From Letharia columbiana (Eukaryota; Ascomycota; Lecanoromycetes; Lecanorales; Parmeliaceae), in the NCBI RefSeq assembly GCF_014066305.1, contig NW_023501079.1, positions 310,001 to 374,000 on the forward strand: 64,000 bases of DNA, in the 5' to 3' direction. This document shows positions 31,897-44,176 of this stretch, piece by piece. Below the pieces are notes generated by a model. The model worked only from the letters and a program-made list of their open reading frames with translations, was not told where the DNA came from and did not search any database. Both the position numbers and the translations under genes were made by a program. Each line of letters opens with the position of its first letter. Within the stretch, counting starts at the first letter, position 1.

Positions 31897-33800
31897 ATGG
31901 CACGACCAAAGACCAAGAAAGCTCAGAAGACTATCAACGACTCAGCTCCCCTGCCCACAGCTCCAACTGAGTAAGTCTTCTATTTGAATTTCTTAACCCT
32001 TCCGGAGGGCTTCTTCAACGCTCCGAGCGTTCCATACATCGTAGTCGTGCAAATGTTGTCAAACCGCTGTCATCTAGAATCAATGAACTTACCCATCATT
32101 AGGTCTGAACTTCCAAGGTTCCCTCTCAACCGTATGCCGGTGGAACTAGTTCACATGATCTTTAGCTACCTCACACCGACTCAAGTAGCTAGTATACGAT
32201 TTATGAGCAAGATGCTCGCTGCAATCGGCCTCGAGTACATCGCTACAACGGTCACACTCACACTCAAAGAGGACAGCTTCGACCGACTACTGGAGATAGC
32301 TTACCATCCTGTCATCAACAAGTTTGTGCACAGCCTGCATTACGAGCACGACTTCTTTACGGATTTAGAACGAACAGAATGGGAGCGTAACATCAAAACG
32401 CCAGAATTTATGGCCGTTCGAAAACGGTGTTCCGGCATTCCAGTTCCCACCTTCAATGCTAGCCAACGGGCCTGGCGAGCTTATCATCGCGGGTGTGGTG
32501 CTATCAAAGCTTGTAACACGTACGGCAAAAAACGACTAGATCAGGCTTTCTCGACCTATCAAAACTATTGCGCAGAACAGGACCGCGCTTGGCGATCGGA
32601 CTTTTTTTCTAGCAAATTGACGGATGCACTTCAGCATCTTCCAAACTTGAGAACAATCTACATGCCAAAGCACGGCAATTATTCCCGCTATCAAAAAGAA
32701 ATTGCCCAACTTCTCAATGGCGCCTTTTACGATCAGCCATCCATTGAATCGGATAGTGTTGCTGTTACTCGCTCACTACTGCTTGCGGTGGATGAAGCCA
32801 TTCACGGAGGTCAAAACGTGAACACTCAAGCCGGCAGCGCTGGTAGTGAACCTGCTCGGAAGGCAAGTAGCCGGGATTCACGCAATGCCAATTACAACGC
32901 TCCGACAGCCAGCAACCAGGTCAGTGCTAGTCTAGGTGGCAGGACACCGAATGGCGGCTATCTACGAGGAAATGATTCAGAAGGCAGCAACCAGCGTGTT
33001 CTTCGAGTCGGTAACTTTATCTTTGGGTCCTTCAATTGGAGACTCCTCTTGGAGGGCGATAAGGTCTTTGTAGCCATGAAGAGAAGCATATCTCACCTCA
33101 CCAAACTCGGCATACATCTTCTCGACGATTGTTGGATCAAAGAGACCAGGCCACATTTCGCATCCCCAAGCGACATGGAAGCTCAAAGACAATGTTTGAT
33201 CAAAGGACGTTTCCCCGAATTTATGAATTCGGCGCCTGGTCTCGAAGGGCTAAGCCTCTCCATCGGTCCAAACAATTTTTGCCGTCTAATGGTTGTCGTC
33301 GGCTTGTGCCACTGGCCTTTTTGAAGACGGTTCGCTTTCAAGGTTTCAGAGTCGGTATTCATAGCCTAGAGGGATTCTGTTCGAGACACTCTTCCACGCT
33401 TTCCAACCTCTCACTAGGGGATCTTGAAGTGGATGAATCATCGTCACATCCAGGAAAAGCCTCTTCCTACACAGTGTTTACCACGATTCGTGAGACCACG
33501 AAGCTAAAAGAAGCCAGCGTGTATGGGGTCTTCGATCTAATATCGCAGCTCTGGAACATGGATGACCATAGAGATGTCCGTCGCGCAAGTGGGACGCTGA
33601 TCGGACGATACCTCGTGGGTGAAGGGGGCGATAGCAGCCTCGAGGATTACTTGAAGGAGGAGCGCTCAAGGATTGCCGAGCAGGAAGGGGAATCTTTAGT
33701 CAGCGACATCGACGCGTCACATATGAACGTGTGGACAAGTGAGAGTGAGGATTCTTTGAGCGAAAGCGACGGCTACGTAGGAACGGGAGCTCGATTATGA
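31897..33800 (+). CDS. F-box/LRR-like protein interrupted by a frameshift
   Basis: Exon 1 (31897-31970) encodes MARPKTKKAQKTINDSAP and, after a 132-nt intron, exon 2 from 32103 gives the F-box LNRMPVELVHMIFSYLTPTQ, VASIRFMSKMLAAIGLEYIA, then a long region with leucine-rich motifs. Frame 1 stops at 33322-33324 after GPNNFCRLMVV. The remainder continues in the next frame: LAFLKTVRFQGFRVGIHSLE, GFCSRHSSTLSNLSLGDLEV, and an acidic end (SESEDSLSESDGYVGTGARL) to 33800. The break lies in a T5 run at 33276-33280; one more T would join both frames. So either a 431-residue truncated protein, a pseudogene, or a sequence error in a protein of about 590 residues. SCF adaptor role is inferred from the F-box. 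Confidence 0.7.
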
Positions 33801-34231
33801 CCATGACCATGGCAGGCCTGACTATGGGTGTCCAGATAGTCTGAGCGCGGCCGGGTGTCTACTGTTGTACAAAAAGGTCGCGAAGCATACATAGCTGAAA
33901 AAACCCAAGCCTTTCCGTGGCTTCAACGGAGCATTACTCAATCCAGCCTTCAGGTTTACAAAACAACCTCTGTGCACTTGGCGACTGGGTTTCCTTGAAA
34001 TACTGCTACACGTTGTTTTCTGACCAAAGCATCTCCTACTCTCTTCATCATTATAGATCGACAGACAGGGAACGAACAAAGCAGTATTATCCAACATGGC
34101 GGATGCTTTTTCGAGTCTAGGTTCAGCGCTAAGAAGGACAGGGGCTTCAAAGGCGCGTTTCCCACGCGCCGCTGAAAATTCGACGTGTCAAACATCCTCG
34201 CCCATCCTTCGACGAACATTCAGCTTCGCCA
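33801..34231. other. Intergenic, upstream of the TPR gene
   Basis: No gene supported; short frames on both strands at 33822-34219 look accidental. It includes the promoter of the downstream gene. Confidence 0.5.
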
Positions 34232-35470
34232 ATGGACCTTCAAACTCTTTCCTCTGTACTACCGCCTCCCAGGCCCAGCCTCCTCGGCTTGCCACTCGAG
34301 CTCCGTAACGAAATCTACCGCAACCTCCTCTCCACCGGCCGCAATCGAATCGATCTCGGTCTCGGCCGCGCCCGTTACAGCCTCCAAACGGCCGTCTTGG
34401 CCACCAATCGCCAAATCCACGACGAAGCCACCGCAGTCCTGCGCGAGAACAGGTTCATCAACATCGTCACGTCATGGACGTCCTTCAAACAGGACATCCT
34501 CGTGCAAGGCAAATTCCCCATCATCGCCGAAGGCGACGACAGATCCCCGTCCCCGGAGTCCCACATGCTCGTGGCACTGGACTTCATGGGCGACGTGGAC
34601 ACCTCGCGCCTGTACGCCTACGTCACCTGCCTGGCCGATCTGCCCCATCTCTGCCGACTGCTCTTCTACGCCAGCAGTCTGAGCCCGAACTTCAGCAGCT
34701 TGCTGCACGTCACGCTCGCGATCCGGGACCCGCAGGGGCGGGCGGAGAAGACGGTCGTCCCGAAGGCGCTGCAGGAGGCGCTGATGATGCCGTTTGCGGT
34801 TTTGAAGGGCCTGCACGGTTTGACGATCAAAGGGGCCAGGAACAAGGCGGTGGAGAAAGAGCTGAGGAAGGCGATGGGCGTCCCTAATCCCACGGCGGCT
34901 GATTACCTCGAGGCGGCGGCAGGGCTCAAAGATGCCGGTAATGCTGCCTTCAAGGCGGGGGACTACGCGCTGAGCATTCGAATCTACATCCAGGCTTACG
35001 AAGCGATGCATTTCATCGTGGAAGGCAAACGCTTTGCCATCATGCTGGACGGCTACTTCGCCTCTAACCCGCTGACCGGAGGCCGCTTCGACGGCCAGCG
35101 CGGCGACTTGGTCCGCCACCACCTAGGCTCGCAGCTAAGCTGGAACATCCTGGCCGCGTACCTGAAGATGGAAGATTGGGAGCAGGCGTACTTCTGGGGC
35201 GAGAGAGCCATTTCGGACATCGAGTATGCGGACGTGCAGCAGAGCATACTGGATGGGACGCCGAATCTTGTCACCGGTGCCGAAAAAGCAAAGGTCTATT
35301 GGAGGATGGCGGTGGCGAGTCAGGCGTTGGATAGGAAGCAGGTCTGGGCTAGGAGTCTGATGAAGGCGTACATGTTTGCGCCGCAGGACAAGATCATCGG
35401 GCGCGAGATGGAGGCGTTGGAGAAACGGTTGCAAAGGCAGGAGTTGGATCTTCAAGACCTTAAATCTTGA
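34232..35470 (+). CDS. F-box/2EXR-like N terminus with C-terminal TPR-like region
   Basis: Single exon, 412 residues. The N terminus, LLGLPLELRNEIYRNLL ... VLATNRQIHDEATAVLRENR, is the F-box-like/2EXR module very common in filamentous ascomycetes. From about residue 225 the sequence changes to helical repeats: AAGLKDAGNAAFKAGDYALS, IRIYIQAYEAM, LSWNILAAYLKMEDWEQAYF, WRMAVASQALDRKQVWARSL, as in TPR proteins. The end is helical and charged (MEALEKRLQRQELDLQDLKS). A protein-protein interaction role is likely, partner unknown. GC content is higher than in the flanks. Confidence 0.72.
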   Translation: MDLQTLSSVLPPPRPSLLGLPLELRNEIYRNLLSTGRNRIDLGLGRARYSLQTAVLATNRQIHDEATAVLRENRFINIVTSWTSFKQDILVQGKFPIIAEGDDRSPSPESHMLVALDFMGDVDTSRLYAYVTCLADLPHLCRLLFYASSLSPNFSSLLHVTLAIRDPQGRAEKTVVPKALQEALMMPFAVLKGLHGLTIKGARNKAVEKELRKAMGVPNPTAADYLEAAAGLKDAGNAAFKAGDYALSIRIYIQAYEAMHFIVEGKRFAIMLDGYFASNPLTGGRFDGQRGDLVRHHLGSQLSWNILAAYLKMEDWEQAYFWGERAISDIEYADVQQSILDGTPNLVTGAEKAKVYWRMAVASQALDRKQVWARSLMKAYMFAPQDKIIGREMEALEKRLQRQELDLQDLKS

Positions 35471-36809
35471 AAGGGATACATGGCGCCTCTCGCTTCCTAT
35501 CTTGAGCAGTGTCATTGCTTCGCGAATTCAACGCAACGAACGGAACTGTTTCAGAGCTATCACGAGTGTCTCGTTCGGATTCACAATCGCATTGAAATAT
35601 AGTGAGGATGGGGGGTTTAAATGTATGCTTGCTGCTGGCCTGCGTTAAATATAGAAGGTTAAACATCACCGCAATTGATCAAAATGTGATACCGTCATAC
35701 TCCGTAATGTGCGCGAGAAGACTTGTCATTGATGCGGGTCGAAGCCAGATTGTACGTCTCGATCACTTGGATACACTAGCGAGTCAAATCGCGATGGGTG
35801 TGAGCGGTTGGGTCTCGTTTATGAAGTCGGCATTGAACTAAAGCTACTTTTATAATCCAACGCGCGCGTACAATTTTTAAGGAAAAGTTTATTGTGAGCG
35901 CCGGCAGTGTCGTTGAGTGCGTCAATCCCTGCGCTACTCGCATCGATGCGTGAAGTTATTGCGCCGCGATCTGGTCATGCATGCACCATGGTATAAGAAT
36001 GGCCGGTGAGAGTCTTGGACCCAGGGGACGTTCTCGGGGCCTTAAGGATCGAATCGGGGGTTTCTGGGCCGCGCTGGATGCTGTCACATATTCAGCTGCC
36101 GTCGCACCCATCATCTTCGAATGTTGGATCCGTGGGGAAGTCCTCGCTGGGAGGAAGGTTTCTTCGCGCGGACGGTCCGGTTCATTGATCTGAACCCGGC
36201 ACCAGGCTCCTGACTTCTGCATCCATCCATTAGGTAGAGCAGGGTTTGTATTAGAGTTGAAGCAGCTGGCAGGTGGTAGAGGGTGGTTTTTAAAGAAGCG
36301 CGGACCTGCAAATGTTTACTGTAATATTTTTTCGGAAGATTATATCAAGCTGAGTACGACACCATTGTAGGTACATGACGCTGAGTATAAGAATAAAAGC
36401 CAGGGACTGTCAACTCGCTCCGATGTCAAGGCCCCGCAGCATCCACGTAGGATCTGGCGATGGGTGAATGTGAGAGCTTGGTCCATCTAAAGATGTCAGA
36501 CCAATGTTTTCCACTCTGGCTTAGCCTTGGCTTGTGAAAGGGATCGTATGCTTTGAAGTGAGTCCGAGGGGTCGCAGCTAGGGCATGTAACACCAAGCTC
36601 GAGTTGGAGTTGAGGTAGAAGCGTCGGAGTATGTTCAAGGAAGTCGTGCTTGGCCTTGAGTCTGATCCCAAAGGGATAGGGTATTGAACTGCACGGCTAG
36701 CAGCCAATTTCGGGGAAGTGCCGCCGCCGACTGGGTGTAGGTAAGGCCCTGAAGGGCATAAAGCCCCTTCATCCTCTCACGCACCGTGAACTACTTCGCT
36801 TCCCAATCT
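35471..36809. other. Intergenic, weak ORFs
   Basis: Overlapping frames at 35956-36222 (minus) and 35981-36193 (plus), and a 93-codon minus frame at 36426-36707, have no recognisable motif. A (CG)n-like stretch occurs near 35860. Nothing else was seen. Confidence 0.4.
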
Positions 36810-38051
36810 TCACCCATTGTTATCTCTGTAGAAGGCCTCCATGTCGCTATGCACCTTCAACCACATATCCCCAATGATGTTCTGCCCCTCCGCCTCAACC
36901 CTATTGTAGTCCATCCAATACTTTTCATGCAACGCCGCAGCGCCCATCGCATACTCCTTGATCGACGGATACGTCGAGGTCCACTTGTAATACACATTCG
37001 TCCACGGCATAGGCCCGTCCCACCGATGTGCATAATTCAGCAAATTCTGATCCGGGAAGTTAGGGTCGAAAGAGTTCTCTCGTTCCATGATAGAGGTGTA
37101 GTATTCAAAGATTTCCTGCGAAGGCTTGAAGACCATGAAACCGGAGCACATCCATTCGAGCGAAGGGTCGGGCGGGTATTTGTGCACACGGTCGGTTTGC
37201 TGGGCTTGCCCTGCTAACATGAAGGAAGAGGGCAGCGGCGCTGCCTCTTTCTTGTTGTCCACTTCCTTCTTCGGTCGCTGAATTCTTGTGCCTTCGTCCT
37301 CAAAAATCGCGTCCAGGCGCCGCGTGATGAACATGTCTGCGTCCATGTATAGCATCTTCTCGTATTCGGTCTGCTGAAAGACTCGCAGTTTTGTCATTAT
37401 GCCCTGGTATTGTCGTTTTGTGTCAAGCCATTCCGGATCGCTAATGCCGTCCACCACCACAACTTTTGCACCATCCTTTTCAAGTCTTGCGCGCTTTGAT
37501 TGGGAAACTTCACTGGAGGCGACGACGATGAATGGGATGGATGTGTTTGATCGAGTCTCAGGCTGATGCATAAGTTGATAGCCGAGAACGCGCGTGGCTG
37601 GTTAAAGTTAGTGGTTCAAGAAGATTAAGTTGTTCGGTCGGTGCGACACACCCACGAAATAATCGTCCTCATCATCCGTGGTCATTCCTTGTGCTTCGTC
37701 GCCGCGGTTCGTGCCAGTGTGGGCCTCGAGGAAAGCAACGAACGCTCTTCTGGGCTCGTTCGGTACTGCCGGAGCAGAGGACATGGCGACATTGACTGCT
37801 GAGGTCTCGGCTATTGCAGATGGAGAGCCATTGTCCGCAGTAATCTTTCCTGTTTCTTGCTCGTTCCCAGGTGTAGATATGGTAGCATCGGATGTGGGCT
37901 TGTCACCAGAAAGTTGTACGAGCGAGCCATTTGAGGCTGCTGTGGCATCTCGAGGATTATAGAGCGTGAGAAGTATGATGAAGATCACTGCAAGAATGGC
38001 GCCGGTAGTGAGAATGCGGTGCGAAGTCAGTTGGGATACCGGCGACAGCAT
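36810..38051 (-). CDS. GT8-type Golgi glycosyltransferase A (Gnt1/glycogenin-like)
   Basis: Type II membrane glycosyltransferase of 395 residues. Two exons (38051-37652, 37597-36810) sum to 1188 nt. A short cytosolic tail (MLSPVSQLTSHRIL) precedes one membrane anchor (TTGAILAVIFIILLTLY), then a Ser/Thr-rich stem. The catalytic domain starts RRAFVAFLEAHTGTNRGDEA and continues TRVLGYQLMHQPETRSNTSI, MTKLRVFQQTEYEKMLYMDA, with the DxD metal site in YMDADMF, then ITRRLDAIFEDEGT, CSGFMVFKPSQEIFEYYTSI and DQNLLNYAHRWDGPMPW. The order and spacing fit the fungal GT8 group containing the Golgi GlcNAc transferase Gnt1. Glycosyltransferase B at 44550-45692 is a paralogue with the same architecture. Donor and acceptor sugars are inferred only from the family. 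Confidence 0.85.
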
Positions 38052-38862
38052 GGTGCGTGGAGACAGCAACCTCGGAGTACATGCTGGTGGATGGTATGCT
38101 CTACACATACAACGTCAGCCAGGAATGAAGTGACCACGGGCTGTGAGCGCCCGTAGCCTATGTCGGCTTCCATGTCCAGGAGCGTCGGAAGTATCGTGTT
38201 GGCCCCTGAAATTAGTCGGTAGGGCGGTGAGGGGTGTCCAACAGTTTCAACGATGCTGGGATTCCCCATGAGCGGCAAAGCCGCGAAAACCGTAATGAAA
38301 CGCCCAGCTATTTTCCGACTTCTACAGAATAAGGGCCTCGAGCGTTTCGCCGAGAGCGTTGGTTTCGCTGCCGCCAGGATCGAGACTTCACACGAGAGTG
38401 TTGCGGAAATCAAAGTACCAAGGGCTATTCGTGTCGTATTTCGACTCGTATCAAATCTGGTGGGTAGATGAAAGTCCACCATGCAATGGGCGAATGCTTA
38501 ACGCCGATGTATGTGTACACGAATGCCCGTATCCAAACAAAAATAAAAGCCGTAGTAGCATCGAATGTCTGTGATAGACTGAGTGTGACAGGAACCTGTA
38601 ACACTCATCGACTCCATTCTGCATCCTTCCTCTATCACTGGCGGACTGCCACGTTTTCTGACCATGGTAGCCATCTGCGCATGCAAGGGACCATGTTAGC
38701 CTTCCGAACCGCAGGCACTGCCGTCGAGTGCTGAAATGGGAGGGGCCGAGGCTCTCGGGGTCACATTGTTGTATGGGTAGTGCCGACATTCTAGCTGTTT
38801 ACCCTCTTGCTGATGATGGTCGTTGCCCTCTGCTCATTCTTTGGCGTCCTCGATTGCTTCTT
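38052..38862. other. Intergenic between two glycosyltransferase genes
   Basis: A minus-strand frame at 38027-38482 and plus frames at 38253-38734 overlap with no family match. It includes the promoter of GT8-A. Nothing further was seen. Confidence 0.4.
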
Positions 38863-40426
38863 TCAATGATATCCCTGCTGCTGGTCCTCGGCCTGCTTGT
38901 CTCCTTGTCCAGCCTTTTGCTGCTGCTCTTTGGCCTGCTTTGTCTGCTTTGCCTGCTGCTCCTTTTTCTCTTTCTCCTCCTGCTGCTTCTTTTCCTCCTC
39001 TTCTTCCTCCTTCTTCTTCTCCTCTTTGGCTTTCGCTTGCTCTTTCTGTTGCGCCTCATGTCTCTCGGCCTCCGCCTTGGCATTGGACGCTCTGCTCAGC
39101 GCAGCATCAACCAAGAGCGTAGCTTCCTTCAATTCCTTTTGCTGAAATGGTTCCTCGTAGACCAAGCGCTCGAGTCTCTTAGAAGTCTCTTTCAATTCGT
39201 CACCCAGCTCTGGATGCTTGTTGAAGACCTGCTGCACGACGATGTCTGCCGTCGTATACTCCGTTGCGTTGTGCAAAGCCTGCTTTGCGGTCCTTAGGTT
39301 TGCCCAGAAGCCTTTGATGTTGCTGTGTAGTGTCAAGTTGGCAAGCGGTATGTTGACCTTCTCTGGCTCGTTCTCCACGATATCCAGCCAATGTCCCATC
39401 AGTGGGTATTTGTGCTCGACGCCAGGAAAATGGATCAACATGTCTCCCATTTTTGTCTCCGGTTCTTTATCCGGCCCCTGAGCGAAAGTATTGTACCACA
39501 GTCGAGGCTGATAGACTGCATGTTCTTTGTAGCCTTCCTGATCCAGCACCCATCTCATTGCGTCTTGTTCCATGTTAGGTATGGGGACTCCGAGAGGTAC
39601 GTCAGGCCTTAGGAGCGGAAGTGCTGTGGCTTGAATGAGGAAGTTGACGCTCCATTCGTTGATACGCATCATGAAGAGGCCGCAGTTGAAGCTGTGCCAA
39701 TCTTTGTTGCCAAGGAAGTGGATGTCATTGAAATCTTCTCGTGGGGGCAGGAATATGGACCAGGGAATGTTCTCGTTGAGAATGATGGTGTCAGCGTCGA
39801 ACCATCTGCATCATCGTGTTAACGTTTCTTCAAGCCAACTGAAAAATGTGCCTCCTCTACATACACAATCCATTCGGCCCGCTTGCCAATGGGTTTTGTC
39901 AATTCCGCTATGATAATTGATTGCAGGTAGAGTAGCTTTCCAAACACCTACAAGACCACTCATCAGTTTTCCAGCGTCCATGTTATATGGAGGATCTCGT
40001 ATGGGATCGTACCAGCACCTCCCATTTGCCGTGCCCAATTATGTCTTCTCTCAAAATATGACTCGGATATCCCCACTTTTCCGCATGCTTGAGGTGCGTC
40101 CTCACAGATCGCTCGTACACCGCGTTCGCTCCCATCTGATGGGCGGTATCCTCACTGCTGAATAACATGCACGCTTGACGTATTCTTGCGCCACCTTCGA
40201 GGGTGCTGTCGAAGATGTCACGTTGGTCGGCCAAGTCCTTGGTATCTTCTATCGCTAGGGCGATTGAGGACCAGGGATTCGATGGCTTGGAGGGTGGAAC
40301 TGTGGAAGATGAGTCCCAGGAAGTCGGTGTGTGGAAGAAGAAGAAAAAGAAGAAGATTGGTATTGCACAGAACATGAGGGCGGCCAAGTGCTTCGGCGAC
40401 GTGCCGAGCATACCGGCACCCAACAT
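38863..40426 (-). CDS. GT34 galactosyl/mannosyltransferase (GMA12/MNN10 family)
   Basis: Golgi glycosyltransferase of 477 residues. Three exons (40426-40019, 39947-39865, 39805-38863) sum to 1434 nt. A membrane anchor near the N terminus (LAALMFCAIPIFFFFFFF) marks a type II protein. Catalytic motifs: AEKWGYPSHIL, FGKLLYLQSIII, EWIVWFDADTIILN (DxD), NIPWSIFLPP, FLGNKDWHSFNCGLFMMRIN, WSVNFLIQATALP, EQDAMRWVLDQEG and MGDMLIHFPGVEHKYPLMGH. These match alpha-1,2-galactosyltransferases and the Mnn10/Mnn11 mannan polymerase subunits. The last 70 residues are an E/K/Q-rich low-complexity coiled coil, longer than in most relatives. A second exon of only 83 nt. Start choice at 40426 is the first ATG after an in-frame break; a few extra residues are possible. 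Confidence 0.88.
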
Positions 40427-41379
40427 CTGGGGCAGAGACGGCAGCGCGATCCTGAACGAGAGAATATTCGCAAAGAAGGAGTAGAGGATGAAAGAGTGTC
40501 TGCGCGCCGTCGTCGGCGAACCTGGAGGACCAGCATATTCTGTCAGCCCTGGGCGACAGGGGGTGGTCTCGCGCCGCTATTAGGTCAATTCCATGTATGA
40601 AACTCTCCGGCAAATACCGACTAAGTAAAATTCCCCCCAGGCACTAGTCGGCAGTACCTGCCTAAACCTTACCGCTAAGAATAGGTCGATTGTCAGGGGA
40701 AATAAGCGCCGACGCGGAAGCCGGTCGCAGCTTAACATTAATACAGCACGGGAGAGCACGTTTCAATAATGGCCTCAAATTGCCTACCATACTCCAGCAA
40801 TTCATCATCGAACAGTCCATCAATTTTAATCGTTCCAAGTAGACTTTATATAAAGAATGTCAAGCTGGACCTGGCGTCGATGAGCATCCATTAGTATTCA
40901 TCGATTCCGATTCCTCTTGGCCCGAAATCTGGAGCCCGACGCAGCTATCGTGGTCGATGTTATGAATCAATCATAAATTTTTGAAAGGCCTACCCTACCA
41001 GAGATATTGCCTCCGGCAGATGGGGGTTTTCGTTTTTGCATTAACTGCAGGGCACTTTGGCATGCGGATTTTTAGAAGGGGCAATGCTCAACTTGCCACT
41101 TGAACACGAGTCCCGTGACTGACAGAGAAGGTCAAGGAGGGGGACTTCCATGAGTTGTTCACCAAAGCGAGGCAAGATTGGTGAGCTCTTTGTTATGTTG
41201 TTCAAGGAGATTCACGATGTGAGTGCAACATGTTTCGTATGCCATGACTTCTGTAATTCTGTTCTAGCACTGCGTCAAGCAGACTCTGATGTCTGATGTC
41301 CTATGTCGTTGACCGCGCCATCTCACTGACCGTACGGGGGCGCTGTTCTCCGTCTTCCAAAGCCAAGAGAAGCCCAATG
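40427..41379. other. Intergenic, no supported gene
   Basis: Overlapping frames at 40218-40613 are shadows of the GT34 N-terminal exon. 40620-41290 shows no ORF, repeat or RNA gene that I can support. Confidence 0.5.
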
Positions 41380-42423
41380 TCATTTTTTGGTGAAATCATA
41401 ATTATGCCATACAGCAGGGGGCATCCCAACATGCGCGGGCGTTCTAAAAAGCCAGGCATCCTCAGCGGCAAGCATTGCAACGTCCTCGGCAGTCCCCTGC
41501 GCCACTCTCATGAACAACCGCAATGTGGGGCTCCCCTCAACAACAGCATTTTGACCGCGTTTGACGATCATAACAAGAGAATCCCACAGCTCTTTGGGGT
41601 GGGTCTTAACCTCCCCATATCCGACGAAACCTTTCTCTCTTTGCTTCTTGAGATTGGCAAGGTCAGCAACTCTGACTGCCCCGCGGAGACTTTGTGTTGT
41701 CACGAGAATCCCGCAGAGCGATTCATCATCCAATATTGCCATACTGTCTTCCTGCTCAGCAACAAATGGCTTCCCGAGCACAACGTCATCTTCGGAAATA
41801 CTAGGACCAAGCTACCCCAGTCAGCACAGCAATTATCAGTCAGACGAAGAGACGGATAATACCAGATTCTTGACTCTTGCAATCATCGCCTTATCACTAT
41901 GCTCGATATCAAGCATTGGGTAAATTGTAACTTCTGCGAGGTCCTGCCCTACCATCTCTCCAACTTTTTTACACAAACTCTTGTGGTTGGGGTCCGTCGC
42001 CTCTTCGACCGCTTGCTTTTGGACCATCTCAACGAAGTGTCTTTTCTCAGCAGCCATGCTGCTTATCCTCTCAGCCTGATTCAGACCTTCCTTTTCAATC
42101 AGTTCGCGCGCGCGAGCCTCAGTCTCTGCGCCCTTCGCACGGCTCGACGTGGCCGCCTCAGCTAGAACATCTAGATGATCAGGGCTGGCGTTCTTGCCGA
42201 TGAAACTGGAAGAGCTCTTGTTAATCGAGTCTCTCAACTGGGGCTGGATAGGACTTGAGGACCTCGAAGCTCTTGATGTCTCTGGGGAGGGCGAATGGGG
42301 TGCAGATTGGTTCTGTTCCAATTCATTCTTGTCCTTCTGTTTTCCGCGAGCGGTAGCACTTTTTGGGAAGGCTTCAGGCACTGGAGGAGTACGCCCCGTG
42401 AAGAAAGCGGACCTGGAAAACAT
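41380..42423 (-). CDS. Hypothetical protein, two exons
   Basis: Protein of about 330 residues: exons 42423-41863 and 41811-41380 sum to 993 nt with a 51-nt intron (CTGAC branch site). The N-terminal third is Ser/Pro-rich and disordered (HSPSPETSRASRSSSPIQPQ); then a helical charged region (TEARARELIEKEGLNQAERI, EKRHFVEMVQKQAVEEATDP); then a compact C-terminal part (SMAILDDESLCGILVTTQSL, YGEVKTHPKELWDSLVMIVK, TAEDVAMLAAEDAWLFRTPA). No family recognised. The start is the first ATG of this frame; an upstream coding-like frame (next entry) could be an additional 5' exon. Confidence 0.55.
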
Positions 42424-42731
42424 CGTGTGGGATACAGAAAGAAAAGATGAAAAGAACGGTGTTCTGTGAGCTGAGAGTGCAGACTACCTTTTGTAAGTTC
42501 CTTACCTAGATCGACCAGAGCCGGACTGCCTAATTCTAGGACCCGATCTCGGGCAGTTAATACAGTTCCAAGCAAGGCAGCTTGCGCAAGACCAAGGTCC
42601 CAGTACCAACAGCCATGTTGGGCAAACTCTTGGAGCGGAATCAACTTCCCGAGCACCGAATATAGAGCTGTCGATTGTGCCGATTGTCCTTCAAGTCTAG
42701 TCTTGTCGAGTCTTTTCGGATCACGATGCAT
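42424..42731 (-). other. Coding-like upstream segment, possible 5' exon
   Basis: A minus-strand frame from 42731 reads MHRDPKRLDKTRLEGQSAQS, LPLQEFAQHG-like and VLTARDRVLELGSPALVDLG before possible donors at about 42506 and 42517. It looks protein-like but every GT in it is phase 1 and cannot be joined to the following frame without a one-base change. Either an exon of the gene below with a missed junction, a separate small gene, or a frameshift. Confidence 0.35.
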
Positions 42732-43835
42732 GGCCGATTGATTGTCTTCCGAAGCAGAGCAGCAACAAGTCCGTTCAAAGAGCGCACCCGCATTTCTCCT
42801 CGTCTGTCCTCGATACTACGGGATCGTGTCGTCCTTGATTCATTGTTGGAAGCAATGATTCTCGTTGATGCACCCGAATTCGGGTTATGAAGTCAAAGCA
42901 ACTTGGACCGGACGCGAGAAAAAATTTGCAACTAGCCAGTAGAATCGTAATTTTTGAACGAAACAAGTATCTTGACAGTCGAACTCGCTCTGCTCTTCAT
43001 TTGTCAACGATAAAACGCCCAGAGAGGCGTCATCACCATCCGAGATCGAGTTGGCTCGTACTTCGGTTCTGGCGACAATCAAAGAATTCCACGAGGAAAA
43101 TATCGCTAATATCACTTATACTGGTTTATTTCTGAAGCGAATATCCGCAAATTGAATCTACCATAGTGAAACACGAGATCTAGGAGGCGGCCTGTATATC
43201 TTCATCCGGGCCAATCCGCGCTATAATTACTTGGACTTGGAGCGGCATGCTTGGGATGACAGATTCCTGTTCTATGTTTTTTCCACGCGATCAACTACTA
43301 CCTATATTAATTGACTGTCGGAGTAGAAGCGGGACGGGTTTTGCTCATCGTTACGATTAGACCAAAAGGTGATTACTAGTAGTCCGTCACTAAACAGTGA
43401 CTTATACTAGTTGTAGCACTACGTTGCAGTGGTATAGGTAGTCGGAAGGGGCATCCTGTGGGGTCTTCTTTGCTAGCCATATGTAGTATAGCTTGCTTGG
43501 CTGGATCCTTAAGATCCTTCGTCTTCTTCCATGGTACTTTAGAATCTAAGAAACGTTCCAAGAGATCACTGTTGTATTCTAGTCTATTAATACTTGTTCA
43601 TCAGCCTGCGAAGACGTCATTCTCTGCCGCCCCGCTATTCTCTCAAAAGACCTCACTCACAACCCCCCTGTAAACTTTCACACATCTCATTCTTCCTTTT
43701 ACACCGTCTTCTTCCTCTTCGTCGATTCGCTGCACAAAGCCTGTCGCACGCTTCTCGAGTCCTAGTCCTTACCCTCACCGAAATCCCATTTCCCGGACAG
43801 ATACTGTCACTGCTGCTTCTCGTTCTGTTTTTAGT
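42732..43835. other. Intergenic; one relic-like ORF
   Basis: A 61-codon minus frame at 43376-43561 (MERFLDSKVPWKKTKDLKDP) has protein-like composition and stops before any family motif; it could be a relic. Nothing else was supported. Confidence 0.35.
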
Positions 43836-43953
43836 TTATCTGGCAGCGCCGTTAGTCTCAGGGTTCAATATAACGCTCTCAACCGGGAACATGCGACGCA
43901 TTGATTTGCGAAGCGAAATGTTTGTTGGCTGGCTTACCGTCCGGGGTGGACGC

Positions 43954-44020
43954 TGCTGGCCCTGGAACCAGGGTGGTGCTAATTGCCACTTGACCACGGG
44001 AGTTACCGGCAAAAAGTCAT
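43954..44020 (+). repeat. 67-bp direct repeat, copy 1
   Basis: Starts TGCTGGCCCTGGAACCAGGG and is identical over 67 bases to 44177-44243. It includes a CCCTGG/CCAGGG inverted repeat. Confidence 0.95.
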
Positions 44021-44176
44021 CCCCAACTAAAATTATTATTCTGTACCTACGCTATACCCCCCTATCTCCTCACTCCAAGTCCACAGTCTTACAAATACGA
44101 CTGAAAACCCAAATACTCACGCTTCGGATTCGAAACCGGGCCAAGTAAGCGATATATCCCCAATTCAACCTCCAAA

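Noticed and set aside
38253..38734. Overlapping plus and minus ORFs between the two glycosyltransferases
   Set aside because: No motif, both strands open in the same place, and the stretch lies in the GT8-A promoter.
40218..40613. 131-codon minus frame upstream of GT34
   Set aside because: Runs out of frame over the GT34 first exon and has no family features.
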